Positions 42,745 through 53,799 of a stretch of DNA of 64,000 nt are shown piece by piece. A program made the position numbers and the translations under genes. The DNA is taken from NCBI GenBank assembly GCA_002049455.2, contig KV918821.1, forward strand, positions 176,501 to 240,500, written 5' to 3'. This DNA is from Porphyra umbilicalis (lineage: Eukaryota; Rhodophyta; Bangiophyceae; Bangiales; Bangiaceae). The first letter of the stretch is position 1, and each line of letters begins with the position of its first letter. The notes beneath the pieces were generated by a model. The model saw nothing but the letters and a program-made list of their open reading frames with translations, was not told the origin of the DNA and ran no database searches.

Positions 42745-45266
42745 ATGGACATTGGTGCTGCCGGAATGGGCGGCATCAAGATTGCCAAGTTGACGGAGAC
42801 GAACTTCCATGAGTGGCGCCAGCGGATCAAGATGATCTTGGCGCTGCGCGACCTGGACGACATGCTTGACGAACACGGCAAGCCGACGGACGCGGAAGAC
42901 CGCGAGTTGGCGGTGTGGAAGCGTCGAGACACGAAGGCGAGCGCCATCATCGGGCTCACCCTTGGGTCCGAGCAGCTGGAGCACGTGTCGGGGTGCAAGA
43001 CGACGGCGGAAATGTGGTCGACCCTGCAAGGCGTCTTCCAGCGCAAGAGTTTGATGAAGAAGATGAAGGCACGACGCGAATTCTACACCGTCGCGATGAA
43101 CGTCGGCGAGGGCTTGCTGGGCTATATCAACCGCGCGCGCAACCTCGGCGAGAACCTCAAGGCCATGGGCGGCGAGGTGACGGAGATGGATGTCGCCATG
43201 AGCGTTCTCAACGGGCTGACGTCAAAGTATGAGAACCTGCTGGTGGCTCAAGACGCCGAGGGCGAGGACGAGCTAAGCCTCGACTTTGTCAAGAGCCGCT
43301 TGCTTCATGAGGAGCGGCGCCAGGCGGACAAGTCATCGGCGATCAAGCGCATTGGTGACATGGCACTCGTCGGCGCCAACTATCGAGGTCAAGGCTGCCG
43401 TGGTGACCTCTCCAAGATCGAGCGCTACTACTGCCACAAGTTTGGGCACATCTCTCATGATTGCCCAGAGCTCAAGGCCAAGAAGCAGAGACAGGACAAG
43501 GTGGCCACGATTGCGGCTGATGACAATAGCGACAGCGACGACGCCATCTGTCTCGTTGGCAACGCGGATGACAACGATGACATTTCCAAGTCGTGGCTTG
43601 TCGAATCTGCGGCGTCTGCACACATGTGCTGGATGCGTGCGTGCTTCGATGACTACAAGACGACCACGGGACGAAGCGTTACGATGGGTGACAGGGGGTC
43701 CGTGGCCACGGCGGGCGTCGGAACCGTCGACCTCAACGTCATCGTTCAAGGTAAGACGCGCAAGATCAAGTTGGAGAAGGTGCTCCATGTTCCTACTGTG
43801 GGCTTCAACCTCGTGTCGGTCGGCATGATGGAGGAACGCGGTGCGGAAGTGTCGTTCAAGCGCTGTATGTCCATCATCAAGATGAACTAGCAGAGGTTTG
43901 CGTGCGGCATGCGTAAGAACGGGCTCTACCACCTGGACATGGCCCCTATGTCGGATGTTGCTGCGGTGGCCTCTCTGCAGCTATAGCATGAGCGTCTTGG
44001 CCACGTGAACGTGGCCGGCGACAAGAGGATGATCAAGAACAAGGACATAGACGGACTCAAGAGCACATCCATGGTGGTCAAGGACATCTGCGAGCCGTGT
44101 GTGTACGGCAAGGCGGCAATGACGCCAATGCCTAGCGCAGGAGGCGTTTGTGTGACCAGGCGGCTCCAGCTCGTGCACTCGGACCTCGGTGGACCTATGT
44201 CAGAACCCTCTCGTGGCTCAGCGCTCTTCTTCGGCACGTTCACCGACGACTCCTCCCGCTGGACGGACGTGGTCTTCTTGCACAAGAAGAGCGATCTTCT
44301 CGCCGAGTACAAGAAGTGGCTGACCAAGGCACAGCTGCACACCGGCAACAAGATCAAGGTACTCCGGTCCGACAACGGCGGTGAGTACGTGTCGTCCGCA
44401 TTCAAGGCACTTTATGATGAGAACGGCACGACGCACCAGACGACGGTGCCCGACACGCCGCAGCAGAACGGGGTTGCTGAGCGACTCAACCGAGCTCTCG
44501 TGGAGATGGCACGCACCATGATGCGACACAAGGACGTCGACCAGGATCTTTGGGCGGATGCCATCAAGACGGCGGTCTACATCAAGAACCGCGTCACCAG
44601 CCGTGCGCTTCCCGTAGGCAAGACGCCTCATGAGCTATGGACCGGAAACAAGCCCGACGTAAGCCAAATGCGGGTGTTTGGGTCAACATGCTGGGTGGTA
44701 CTGCACAAGAGCCACGTTGATTACAAAATCGGAGACAAGGCGGCAAAGGGCATTTTCGTGGGCTATCCCGACGGCAGCGAAGCGTACAAGGTCATCCTCG
44801 ACGACGGCAAGGTCGTCAAGGCGCGAAGCGTCGTTTTCTCCGAGAACAACTCAAGCAAGGTTGCAGATGTTCCAGAGGACTCAGCCGTGGGCGAAGTCGT
44901 GGAAGGCGAGACGGGCTTGGATGCCGGCAGCGACGACCAAGACGTCGACGCTGAAGACGACCAAGACGTCGACGCTGAAGATGACGGCGGAGACGACCAG
45001 CAAGATGATGGCTCGGACAAATCGGCAGACGACAATCAAGGTTCTGCCGGATCTCAAGACACGCTGCGTCGGAGCGGCAGATCGCGGCGGCCGTCGGTTG
45101 AGTACAGGCGTCCAGTGAGCCTCGCTTCTCACGAGGCTCCCATGACGTATGGGCAAGCAGTTCAAGGACAAGAGTCGAGCAAGTGGCGGGCCGCAGTGGA
45201 TCAGGATATGGACTCTATCCGCAAGAACATGACATGGCGTTTGACGGATCGCCCGGTCGGCCGACG
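42745..45266 (+). pseudogene. Copia gag-pol, copy 2 (two TAG codons, RT deleted)
   Basis: Same domain order as copy 1 up to the beginning of reverse transcriptase. TAG at 43888-43890 replaces the codon that reads Glu in copy 1 (MNE). TAG at 43984-43986 replaces Trp of the GAG-pre-integrase motif LWHERLGHVN (a TGG to TAG transition). The zinc knuckle first Cys is changed (ERYYCHKFGHISHDC against KCYYCHKFGHIAHDC) and the protease D of DSAAS is Glu (VESAASAHM). Integrase motifs HSDLGG, RSDNGGEY and PQQNGVAER are intact. From 44005 the frame is open through the deletion, the LTR remnant and into the E(z) right half. Confidence 0.9.
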
Positions 45267-45309
45267 TTCACCGTGGTCCCCCATCCCCTATCCCCACTGC
45301 GTTTCAACA
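45267..45309 (+). repeat. 3' LTR remnant of Copia copy 2 (43 bp)
   Basis: TTCACCGTGGTCC to TTTCAACA is identical in type to the LTR 3' ends at 9049 and 42581. It directly follows truncated pol and directly precedes the CACAC duplication. Confidence 0.9.
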
Positions 45310-47324
45310 CACACGGCGGAGCCGTCGTCGTCTGTATCTGTCGCTCGCCGTGATGATGCGTGTCGAGGCCGTGATGCACACTCGAGCGCGGACCCAAATC
45401 GGGTTGCGGGGGTCGTCCATGAAGAGTGGAGAGCATCGTTCCACGCGGCGTCCTCCGCGCACCGCGAGCGGCATCGCCGTCGCAGGGTGCTCAGCGACAG
45501 TGATGGTGACGCGGACGGTGTCGCGGCTGGCAGCGCTCCCTCTTGTGCTGTGGCTGTGAGCGATAGTGATGGTGACGCGGACGGTGGCGCGGCTGAGAGC
45601 GCTCCCTCTCGTGCTGTGGCTGTCAGCGACAGCGACGGTGACGCGGACGGTGTCGCGGCTGGCAGCGCTCCCTCTCCTGGTGTGGGTCGTGGCGTCGACG
45701 GCGTCAGCGCGGGTCATCCGGTCGCGTGCGAAAACGTTGTTGGCTCTTCGAGAGGCGTTTTAGACCATTTGTGTGGAGGCGACAGCCTCTCGATCAATGA
45801 TGGGGACGACCACGTTCCCGACAGTGATGTACCCGTCTTCGCACGGCCGTACGTTTCGAATGGTCGCCGTGGTGGTCGCGCAGGCATTTTGAATGCTTAC
45901 AGTGCCACAGCAGCCAGTGGGTGCGCGGAGTGTCGCCACGACGCTCGCGTGAAGGCGGCCATGACGTACGAGAAGCCGACCGTCGATGATTGGAGTGACG
46001 AACAGGTGGCGCTTCTTCACCTAGGAGCAGACATTGTCGGGGACGGACACACTTGTCGTCTCGCCAGATTTGTTCCTGGCAAGACGTGTCGCGGCGTTGC
46101 TGACTACACTGCAGGGGCAGGGTGGACTGGGTGGGGCGTGTCGCACGTAAAGCCGCCTGATGAAGATGTCGACGTGGATGCCGCCGCACGCGACAGCCTC
46201 ACGCCCGTGACGGGGGCTGGGGCGGCGTTTGCACGTGGCTTGCAGCAAACTCGCACGCGTCCGGCTTCATCGCCGTTGTCCCTGGGTGCGTTTTCCTCGC
46301 CTGGGAGAACCACGAACGGCAGCAGTCAGGAGGACCCCGACGCGCCTGACAAGGTGCATGACTTCATGCCGTGTTTCCACGTCGGTGCGTGCACGGCAGA
46401 TCGCTGCAAGTGCGCAAGGGCGGGACTGCCGTGCGAGAAGTCGTGCTGGTGTGCTCTTGGTTGTCGAGCAGCAGCAGGGCGGTCTGCGTCGTCGGCGGGC
46501 ACCTCGTTGGCGCTCATCGACGCCGCGCCAGCTTCTGCGTCTCAGCACTGCAACCGGCGCACCTGGTGCGCACGCGTGCCGCCGTCACGGTGTGCGACGG
46601 ACCAGTGCCCGTGCTTCAGCGTCGACCGGGAATGCGACGCCGATGCGTGTGTCATGTGCGGTGCACACTGGAATCCGTATACTTTTGTCGACGGGCTGCC
46701 AACACCACCCAGTCGACCTGGCACAAGCGCCGGTGTACGGCCTCTGCGTTGGGCTGGGCTCCTTATTGAAGCGGACGTTGCTAGCGACGGCATGGCTGCT
46801 GGAGAGGCGGTCGGACGGCGCCGTTGCCGGAATGTTCAACTACAGGTCGGTGCTCGAGTTCGCTGTGTGCTCGGCCGCTCAGGCGCACACGGACTCGGGG
46901 TCTTTGCAGCTGAGCCGGCAGCTGCCGGGGACTTTGTCGGTGAGAATGTTGGCGAGCTACTCTCCAACGGGGAGGCACATGCACAAGGGCGCGTCTACGA
47001 CGCAATTGGCGTCAGCTTCCTGTACTCTGTCACGAAGACGGTCAATATCGATGCCAAGTACAAGGGCAATCGGACGAAGTTCATCAATCACTGAAGAAAG
47101 GAGCTCGCCAATGTTGAGGCAAAGCTGTTAAACGTGAGCGGCCAAATCAAAGTCGGCTTATTTGTCCGGGCTCCGTTGTCTCCCGGGGAGGAGCCCTTCT
47201 TCTACTTTGGCTATGCCGTGCCTGGGTGGGTGTGAGGACCAGGCGGTCGTGGAATTTTTTGTGTCGGGGGAGATGCGCGCGTTGGAGTGTGCCAACATGG
47301 GCGCCGACGACGTCGGCAAAGCGT

Positions 47325-48590
47325 TCTGCTAGTGCTTGCTTTGGCCCGCGAGCGCGTGCTGGAGTGGTTACGTGTGGCCAACGGAGAGGCTGGCCACCTG
47401 GCTCTTGTGTTGGGCGAGGACCCGGCTTTTAGAGATGTCAAGGAGGTCGCCGTGCTCGACGGCGAGGCGGTCGAGCTCGTGCCCGTGTTAGCCTTGGTGC
47501 GCGTGCTGGAGTGCGTGAACGACTTTACCGTCGTCGGTGTCAATGCCGTCGTGCTGTTCCTGGTGTGGCACCCAGTGCGCGTGCTGGTGGGCGTCAACAA
47601 GCGCATCGTCGTCGGTAACGAGGCGGTCATGCTTCTGTCGGTGTGGCGCAAGGTGCGAGTGTTGGAAAATGTTGAGGCCGTCGCCGTCATCGGTGGCGAG
47701 GCGGTCGAGCTGGTGCTGTTGTTGCATCAGGGGCGCGTGTTGGCGGGCGTCAACGACCGCGCAGTCGACCAGTTGGCGACGTTGAGGCGGTCTAGCAGGT
47801 GCTTGTGCTGGCGGCACGGCGGTCGTCTGCGTGCGCACCGTCTGCAAGTTCAGGGTCTCGCAGGTCGGCAACGTGGTCGCTGTCGTCGGTGTGGGGGTGT
47901 TGCAGGTCGTCTACGTGGTCGCAGTCGTCGGTGTCAAGGCGGTCGTGCTGTTTCTGGTGTGGCACCCGGTGCGCGTGCTGGTGGGCGTCAACGAGCTCAT
48001 CGTCATCGGTGACGAGGCGGTCATGCTTCTGTCGGTGTGCCACAAGGTGCGCGTGATGGAGGATGTTGAGGTCGTCGCTGTCGTCGACGGCGAGGCGGTC
48101 GAGCTGTTTCTGGTACTGCTTTAGGGGCGCGTGTTGGATGATGCTAAGGTCGTCGCTGTCGTCGGCGGCGAGGCGGTCGAGCTGGTGCTGGTGTTGCGTC
48201 AGGGGCGCGTGTTGGCGTGTGCATGCCTGATTGAGTCCATAGGCACGCCGTCGTCGACGACGAGGAGTCCATGTTGGTGTTGGCGTGGCGCCTCGTGCTC
48301 GCGTTGGCCAGCGTCAACGAGGTAACCGTGCTCGGCGGCGATTCGGTCGTGCTCGTGCTCGTGTTTGCCACGGTACATGTGCTCGAGTGCTTGAGCGAGC
48401 TTGCCATCATCTTGGGCGAGGCGGTCGGTCGTGCAGGTCCTGCTGTTTTGCGAGGTGCACGTGTTGGCGGGCATCAACAAGCTGACAATCGTCGGCAGAG
48501 AGGCGGTCGTGCACGTGCTGGTACTTTTCGAGGTGGGCATGTTGGCGCTCATCAACGAGCTCGCCGTCGTCAGCGGCGACGCAGTCGAGC
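47325..48590. repeat. 78-bp tandem repeat array (copy at 47 kb)
   Basis: About 15 units of 78 bp, core GAGGCGGTCGAGCTGGTGCT ... GTGCGCGTGTTGGAGGATGT, the same family as at 37.4 kb. Plus: AVELVLLLHQGRVLAGVNDR; minus: HDRLVTDDDALVDAHQHAH. Long frames stay open on both strands, so the coding strand (if any) cannot be decided. 48600-49086 after it has short CACA-rich frames only. Confidence 0.75.
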
Positions 48591-49086
48591 TTGTGCCGTC
48601 GTCTGTCACGGTGTGAGTGCTTGTTTGTGGCGACGCTACGGGTGGCGGCGATGCCGTTGTGCTGGCGATTGGGAAGGCTGGCGTGCTGGCGTGTGTGGAA
48701 AGTCGGTCACCGTCGTTGCTGGGCCGCGTGCGCGTGCTCGTATGTGTGACAGGGATGATGGTCAGCTATTAAGGGCCACTATGCTTCTCTTGCGTCACTA
48801 CAGGACACAACACACAGCAGTAGAGCAGCAGGTACGACAATACACACGTGCCCCACACAACACGGCACAACACACAGCTGTACAGCGGCAGGAACAACAC
48901 CACACACCACACAGCAGTGAAGCAGAAGTTGCAACGACAGCAAGGTAAAGGGAGCGTACTCCAGAATCGCTCTGTTGCCCTTTGCGTATTACGTGTTGCA
49001 CACATTTTTGATGGAGTCGTCAGCGGTAGAGTGCTGGCGGCGGCACACCCGGCACTCAAACAAGACACGGGCCCCGGGCGGGACCA

Positions 49087-49884
49087 TCACTGCGTGACGA
49101 CTGTGCTGCGACGCTGGTACAGCTGGCGCCGCGGCCGCTCGCTCAAGGATGTGTGTGGCGTGCCCATGCCCGCCAATCTGCGGCGGGGAGCTCGAGGCGG
49201 CACCGCCACCGGTACAGGCGGCAGCTTCCCCCACGTCATGACGATGGACGCCATTTCCGTCTCAGGCGTAGCCGCCACAACAAACGGCGGCTCGCGCCAC
49301 CGCGCCGCCATCCGCATCGCACTCGAGTCTGCTTTTGCGCAGGTGGCAACCATTCTCATCAGCCCTTGCGTCCGTGCCACCACTCCACCCGCCATGTCCT
49401 GCAGAGAAACCGGGACCAGAAGGTCCGGCGGGATCGCCTGCCGCCTGCGCACCAGCACGGGCCTCCGTCTCATGGAGAAGCTCGATGCAGCTGTCGTGGT
49501 CACCGCCCGACCTGAGAACCTGTAGCGCTGCCTCGCGGAGACGAGGAAGAAGGGCTGGAAGCTCCCCTGAACGACCGGTGTCTGTCAGCACCGAGACGGC
49601 CCGGCGGTGGACTGCGCCCCCGACGTGGCGAAGAGGCCCGCCGCCAAGTCGTTGCACACCAAACACGTCGGGCACGTCCAGCGCAGAGAGGGGCCGTTGG
49701 GGTTGTTCGCGACATCAATGGAAGCAGCGCGTTGCGCCCTCTTCTTGTGTGGGGTCCCGCGGACGTGCTGTTTCCAGCTCGTCTCACCCGTCAGCACGAT
49801 GGTGCAGATGCTGCACATGTAGGAGCCTGGATGCCTCGGTCCCGGCGGCGGTGGCACACGGGAAGGGTTGTTGTTCTCGTCCAT
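49087..49884 (-). pseudogene. C2H2/U1-like zinc-finger protein with in-frame TGA
   Basis: From ATG 49884: MDENNNPSRVPPPPGPRHPG, then a U1/matrin-type finger YMCSICTIVLTGETSWKQH ... H, then a second CxxC pair (WTCPTCLVCNDL). TGA at 49585-49587 interrupts. The same frame then reads DLLVPVSLQDMAGGVVARTQ, MRMVATCAKADSSAMRM and ASIVMTWGKLPPVPVAV before TGA at 49087. The composition after the stop (Met, Trp and Val spread evenly) looks coding. Not recognised; it could be a nucleic-acid-binding protein of a mobile element or a host gene copy. Confidence 0.45.
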
Positions 49885-50498
49885 GACGAAACAGGCGTCA
49901 AAACAATAGAGGGGAACGAAACAACAAGACAGCGTGGACCGCCAGGTCTCGACGCGGGGGGGGTGGGTAATGTAGAGTCCTGGTGAGGGGGTGGGTGCTC
50001 GTGAGTCTGCCGGGGCGAATGCTCGTTGGAATGGCACTCCCGCACCACACCCGTCAACGACTCTTAGCTGCGGTCCATGTCGGGCCATAGGACAACCATT
50101 CCTGTCAAGTGGCATTTCAGATATCTTGCGATGAAAGTTCCTTGGAATTGCCGACCATAGTTGAATTTATGTTCATCACATGCATCCGCGTGCTGCTGAA
50201 GGCGCCCCGCCTTCGATGAATGCTTTTCGAAAGGCTCTGTGGACGACGAACTTATTTCAAAGGACATGGCTCACCCGTGCTGTGTGCGTCTTGAATGGAA
50301 AAATATCTGACCATCGGCGTCATGACTGGAAAAAGATCTCACCATCAGTGCATGTTTCGAAGTGTTCGACATGAAATTGCAATCGGTTGACGGGTTGTGA
50401 AAGACTTAAGTCAATATTGTCCCGAGTGCTTTTGGAATCGATCGACTTGGGACAGAGACGAAGTGCTGGAGACCTTCAATCAGAAGCTTTCCCACAGC

Positions 50499-50745
50499 AG
50501 CGGTGTGGCCGGCCCGTTTGGTGCGTAAGTCGCAGGGTGTCTCGCTGTTTCCCTTGCGGGCGTGCCTCTGCATCAGCAGCGGTTTTGCCGGCCCGTTTGG
50601 TGCGTACGTCGCAGGGTGTCTCGCTATCTCTCTTGCGGGCGTGCCTCTGCATCAGCAGCGGTGTTAACGGCCTGTTCGGTGCGTAAGTCGCAGGATGTCT
50701 CGCTGTTTCTCTTGCAGGCATGCCCCTGGACTCAACAGGCAGACG
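50499..50745. repeat. Three tandem copies of an about 80-bp unit
   Basis: Units start at about 50499, 50579 and 50659 (core GCCGGCCCGTTTGGTGCGTA, then GTCGCAGGGTGTCTCGCTGT). The third is the most divergent. The region 49885-50498 before it shows no gene. Confidence 0.8.
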
Positions 50746-50932
50746 TGGCTTTGAGGTTGCCCCGGGGCACTTGTTGCTGACGCCGAATGCTATCAATCGC
50801 GGTCGTATGGCACGACGTACCTGAAGCGCACTCGCCGTCGACGCACTTCGTGGGGGGCACATTAAAAGCCGAAGATATGAGACACGAGGAGACCAAAACT
50901 AACAGTGTATTCTTCCACCAAGTCGTCCACCA

Positions 50933-52411
50933 TCACACGTGGGGTGGACCCTCGTCAACATCAAACGGTCCTTCTCCATCAGGACTGTCGTCTCCACCAC
51001 GACTGCTGACGCATCCCAACCCACCCAGAATGTCACCGGACTGCGACCGCTTGCGAGGTCGCCCCTCCTCCGCCGCTGAAAATTCCGCATCCTTGTGTAT
51101 CTCGACCATCCAGACCGCAAGCATCATCAGCAAGTTCGTGTGCGGCTTCTGCAGCCGAGACGAGCACAGCTGCTCCGCGAAGTGCGCCGGCGTCACGACA
51201 CCACAAGTGAGCATAACGCCCAGGAGCATGTTGTTCCGGGCGCCATCGATGAACTCTGCTTTCACCTCAGGCAACTTAGACGCCATGGCGCCGCCGAGCG
51301 ATCCCTTGTGCGCCGCCACTGCCAGCTATTCTGACGTCATAACGCTGAGCGACCGCAGCTCAAATGCACCCAGAGACTCTTCCCAGCGCTGGCGCTCGCC
51401 CGGCGGCCACGCAAAGGGGCTTGCCGCCCCCTCAAACGCCCGCGTCCCACGTCCCGTGCCAGCCGTCGCGTTGCCGGCTCGTGACTCTGGCCGCGTCGAT
51501 ACAGTCCCCGTCAAAAAGAGACGGCGAGCAGTGTCTATGCCAGCTTGCGCCATTGACATGTTGTTGGCGCCAAAGAGCGTCTGCGAGCTTACGAGGGAGC
51601 TCCCTCGCGACGTCTGGCCGCCGCGTGACCGCGGCATGGCCTGTTGACCGCCTGGTTGCTCGGCGGTGGCGGCAGCGGCCACAGTGGCAAACGGAGCAGC
51701 CCGAGCGGCTGCTCGAACGGCAGCCGCGACGCCGTGCGCCGATGCGGCGCCAACGACAGGTACCGTTGGTCCCGTTGCCGCAACGGGGCCTACTGCCGAA
51801 GGCCGCGTCGAACCAACGTACACGCCGCATGCCCCCAAGGCTGCATCCACAGCAGACACATTGGGGTCTTCCAGGAGACGCGGCGACTCGTCAAAGTGTG
51901 CCCGGTTGGAGGGATCCAGGGTAGCGGCCTTCATTCCCATCTTTTCCATGCGGGCCAGGCTTGCCGCTGGGTTCATCCCCGAATGCGACGCGTTGCCAAC
52001 GAGCTCCCCCGCGGCACCTGCCAGACGAGCTGACTCATCCAACTTCTTCTTGTAGTGAGCAACCGCGGCCACGCGAAAGCCCTCGGCCTCGGCGTCGTGA
52101 ATGAGGCCACAAACGTAGTCCGCCCCGCGCAACGGCGGTGCGCTCTCCCTGCGCAAAATGCTGCCGCCCGTGCCGCTGCAGTAGTGCGTACCGCTGACGG
52201 CGAGAGTTCGGTTCGAATGTCCCATAATGTCGCATGATGGGCATATCTGCTTGCAAACACATGCCAGGTCGGTGCATTGTGTGGTGTGGCGCTTGAAGGG
52301 GTTCCCGGCGGGAAGCGTACGGCGGCACGATAGTTTGCGCAAGTCGCATGACACCTGCCCGTGGCCGGTCTTGTCCTTCGAGTCAAAACAGCACAGCAGG
52401 CACCGAGTCAT
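50933..52411 (-). pseudogene. Cys-rich protein of unknown function with in-frame TAG
   Basis: ATG at 52411 starts MTRCLLCCFDSKDKTGHG; the frame upstream is repeat sequence and was not included. Residues 1-80 hold a Cys/His cluster (CLLCC, C, C, H, CTDLACVCKQICPSCDIMGH) like a zinc-binding module. A central region is helical (GLIHDAEAEGFRVAAVAHYKKKLDESARL), followed by Ala-rich sequence. TAG at 51326-51328 falls after LRSLSVMTSE, and the same frame continues (GGAMASKLPEVKAEFIDGAR, NMLLGVMLTCGVVTPAHF, LLMMLAVWMVEIHKDAEFS) to 50933. The tail resembles DNA-binding-protein C-termini with a 'V-W-M-V-E-I-H-K' helix, but I recognise no family. Confidence 0.5.
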
Positions 52412-52619
52412 GATGACTCCTGCCTCCAGCTCAGGGCGCTGCCGAAAACGACGGGCGCCACGCGGACGGTGACCACGACGTCCTGCCTGCCGAACGACAC
52501 ACACGCGCAGAAACAAAGGTACGAGGACGAGCACCAGCGTGCGCGCGAATGCGACGCCGCCGACAACCACTTGCAGATCGTCACGGACGACCCCGACCTC
52601 CTCCCAGCCCTCCACAGCG

Positions 52620-53790
52620 ACGCCGACACGGCCACGACCACGAGCACGAGCACGAGCTCGCGCAGCACGACGTGCACGAACACAGTCACGAGCTCGCGCA
52701 GCACAACGTGCACAAACAAGAGCACGAGTGCGCGCAGCCCGACGTGTACACACACGAGCACGAGTCCGCGTATCCCGACGTTCACCACGATGGTGAGCAC
52801 AACTGCGAGCGGGAGCGCAAGCACGAGGACGACCGCAAGTGCGAGCACAAGCGCAAGCACGAGGACGACCGCAAGTGCGAGCACAAGCGCGATAAGGAGC
52901 GCGAGCTGGAGCGCGAGCCCGAGGAAGAGCGCAAGCACACGCGTAAGGGCGAGCACGAGGAAGAGCGCAAGCAAAAGCGGGAGGGTGAGCACGACGACGA
53001 GCACGACAACGAGCGCGACGACGAGCACAAGCGCGAGCACGATGTGAGCTGGAGCACGAGCACGAGGAAGAGCGCAAGCACGAGCGGGAGGACAAGCACG
53101 AGGAAGAGCGCAAGCAAAAGCGCGAGGGTGAGCACGACGACGAGCACGACGACGAGCACAAGCGCGAGCACGAGCGCGAGCTGGAGCGCGAGCACCAGGA
53201 ATAGCGCAAGCACAAGCGGGAGGGCGAGCACGACGAAGAGCACGACGACGAGCACGACGACGGGCACAAGCGCAAGCAGGACCCCATGCAGGACCGCGAG
53301 CAGGACCACGAGCAGGTTCGCGAGCAGGACTGCGAGCAGGACCGCGAGCAGGACCGCGAGCAGGACCGCAAGCAGGACCGCGAGCAGAACCGCGAGCAGG
53401 ACCGCGTGCAGGACCGCGAGCGCGACCTCGAAGTACAGCCAATCACAAGCGGAAGCAGAAGCACGAACAAGACCACAGACACGAGCAGTTGCAGCCCGTG
53501 AGCGCGCTCCTCTGCTCGGTCGCCGCGCCCGCGCGCACAACGCCGGCTACGACAGCGTCGCCGGAAGAAACTACGGCCATCTCGTCACTGACGACCACGA
53601 CCGCCTGGTGCCCCCCCCAAATGAGCACCAAAAGGAGCACGAGCACGAGCGCGAGCACGAGCGCGACCACGGGCGCGAGCGCGAGCACGAGCGCGAGCAC
53701 GAGAACGGGCACAGGCACGGGCGCGCGCACGGGCACGGGCACGGGCACGGAGGGGAGCCCTAACAGGAGCGCTAGCAGGAGCACTAGCAC
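52620..53790. repeat. GAGCACGAGCGC-type minisatellite
   Basis: A long purine/C run of 6- and 12-base related units; 53275-53430 is a clean 12-bp array (AGGACCGCGAGC). Because unit length is a multiple of three and stop-free, long frames open on both strands (Glu/Arg/His-rich on plus, Ser/Cys/Ala/Leu-rich on minus). Confidence 0.75.
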
Positions 53791-53799
53791 ACGCGAGAG

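Larger units (their letters stand above)
42037..45309 (+). mobile_element. Copia LTR retrotransposon, copy 2 (internally deleted)
   Basis: Flanked by the 5-bp duplication CACAC (42032-42036, 45310-45314). A complete 5' LTR, gag, protease, integrase and the start of reverse transcriptase are present. At 45266/45267 the sequence jumps from pol (RPVGRR) to the last 43 bases of the 3' LTR. Most of RT, all of RNase H and most of the 3' LTR are deleted. It is the same family as copy 1 with high identity. Confidence 0.92.
40361..47235 (+). pseudogene. E(z)/EZH-type PRC2 histone methyltransferase, split by Copia copy 2
   Basis: The catalytic subunit of Polycomb repressive complex 2 trimethylates H3K27. 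The left half (40361-42036; no ATG in the first codons, so the start is uncertain) ends with FMRLLCRTCLRYSCRVHG, the Cys-rich MCSS motif. Copia copy 2 interrupts here. The right half (45310 on) continues in frame: acidic Ser/Asp repeats (VSDSDGDADG), a SANT domain (DDWSDEQVALLHLG ... RLARFVPGKTCRGV, about 45980), the CXC Cys cluster (CFHVGACTADRCKCARAGLPC ... CNRRTWC ... CPCFSVDRECDADAC, 46370-46660) and SET (RCVLGRSGAHGLGVFAAEP ... GRVYDAIGVSFLY ... AKYKGNRTKFINH). TGA at 47092-47094 replaces the Ser of the NHS motif; the frame goes on (KVGLFVRAPLSPGEEPFFYF) to 47235. The tyrosine region of the final motif is also altered. Inactive as it stands. Confidence 0.82.

Noticed and set aside
46229-47131. 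Second long frame overlapping the SET region
   Set aside because: Out-of-phase shadow of the E(z) CXC-SET coding sequence.
50499-50745. CRISPR array
   Set aside because: Only three adjacent copies of an 80-bp unit with no unique spacers, in a eukaryotic context.
52412-53482. 357-codon minus-strand extension upstream of the Cys-rich gene, and a 404-codon plus-strand Glu/Arg/His frame over the same DNA
   Set aside because: Both are products of a 6/12-base stop-free repeat; composition changes abruptly at the repeat edge, and the Cys-rich protein has its own ATG at 52411.
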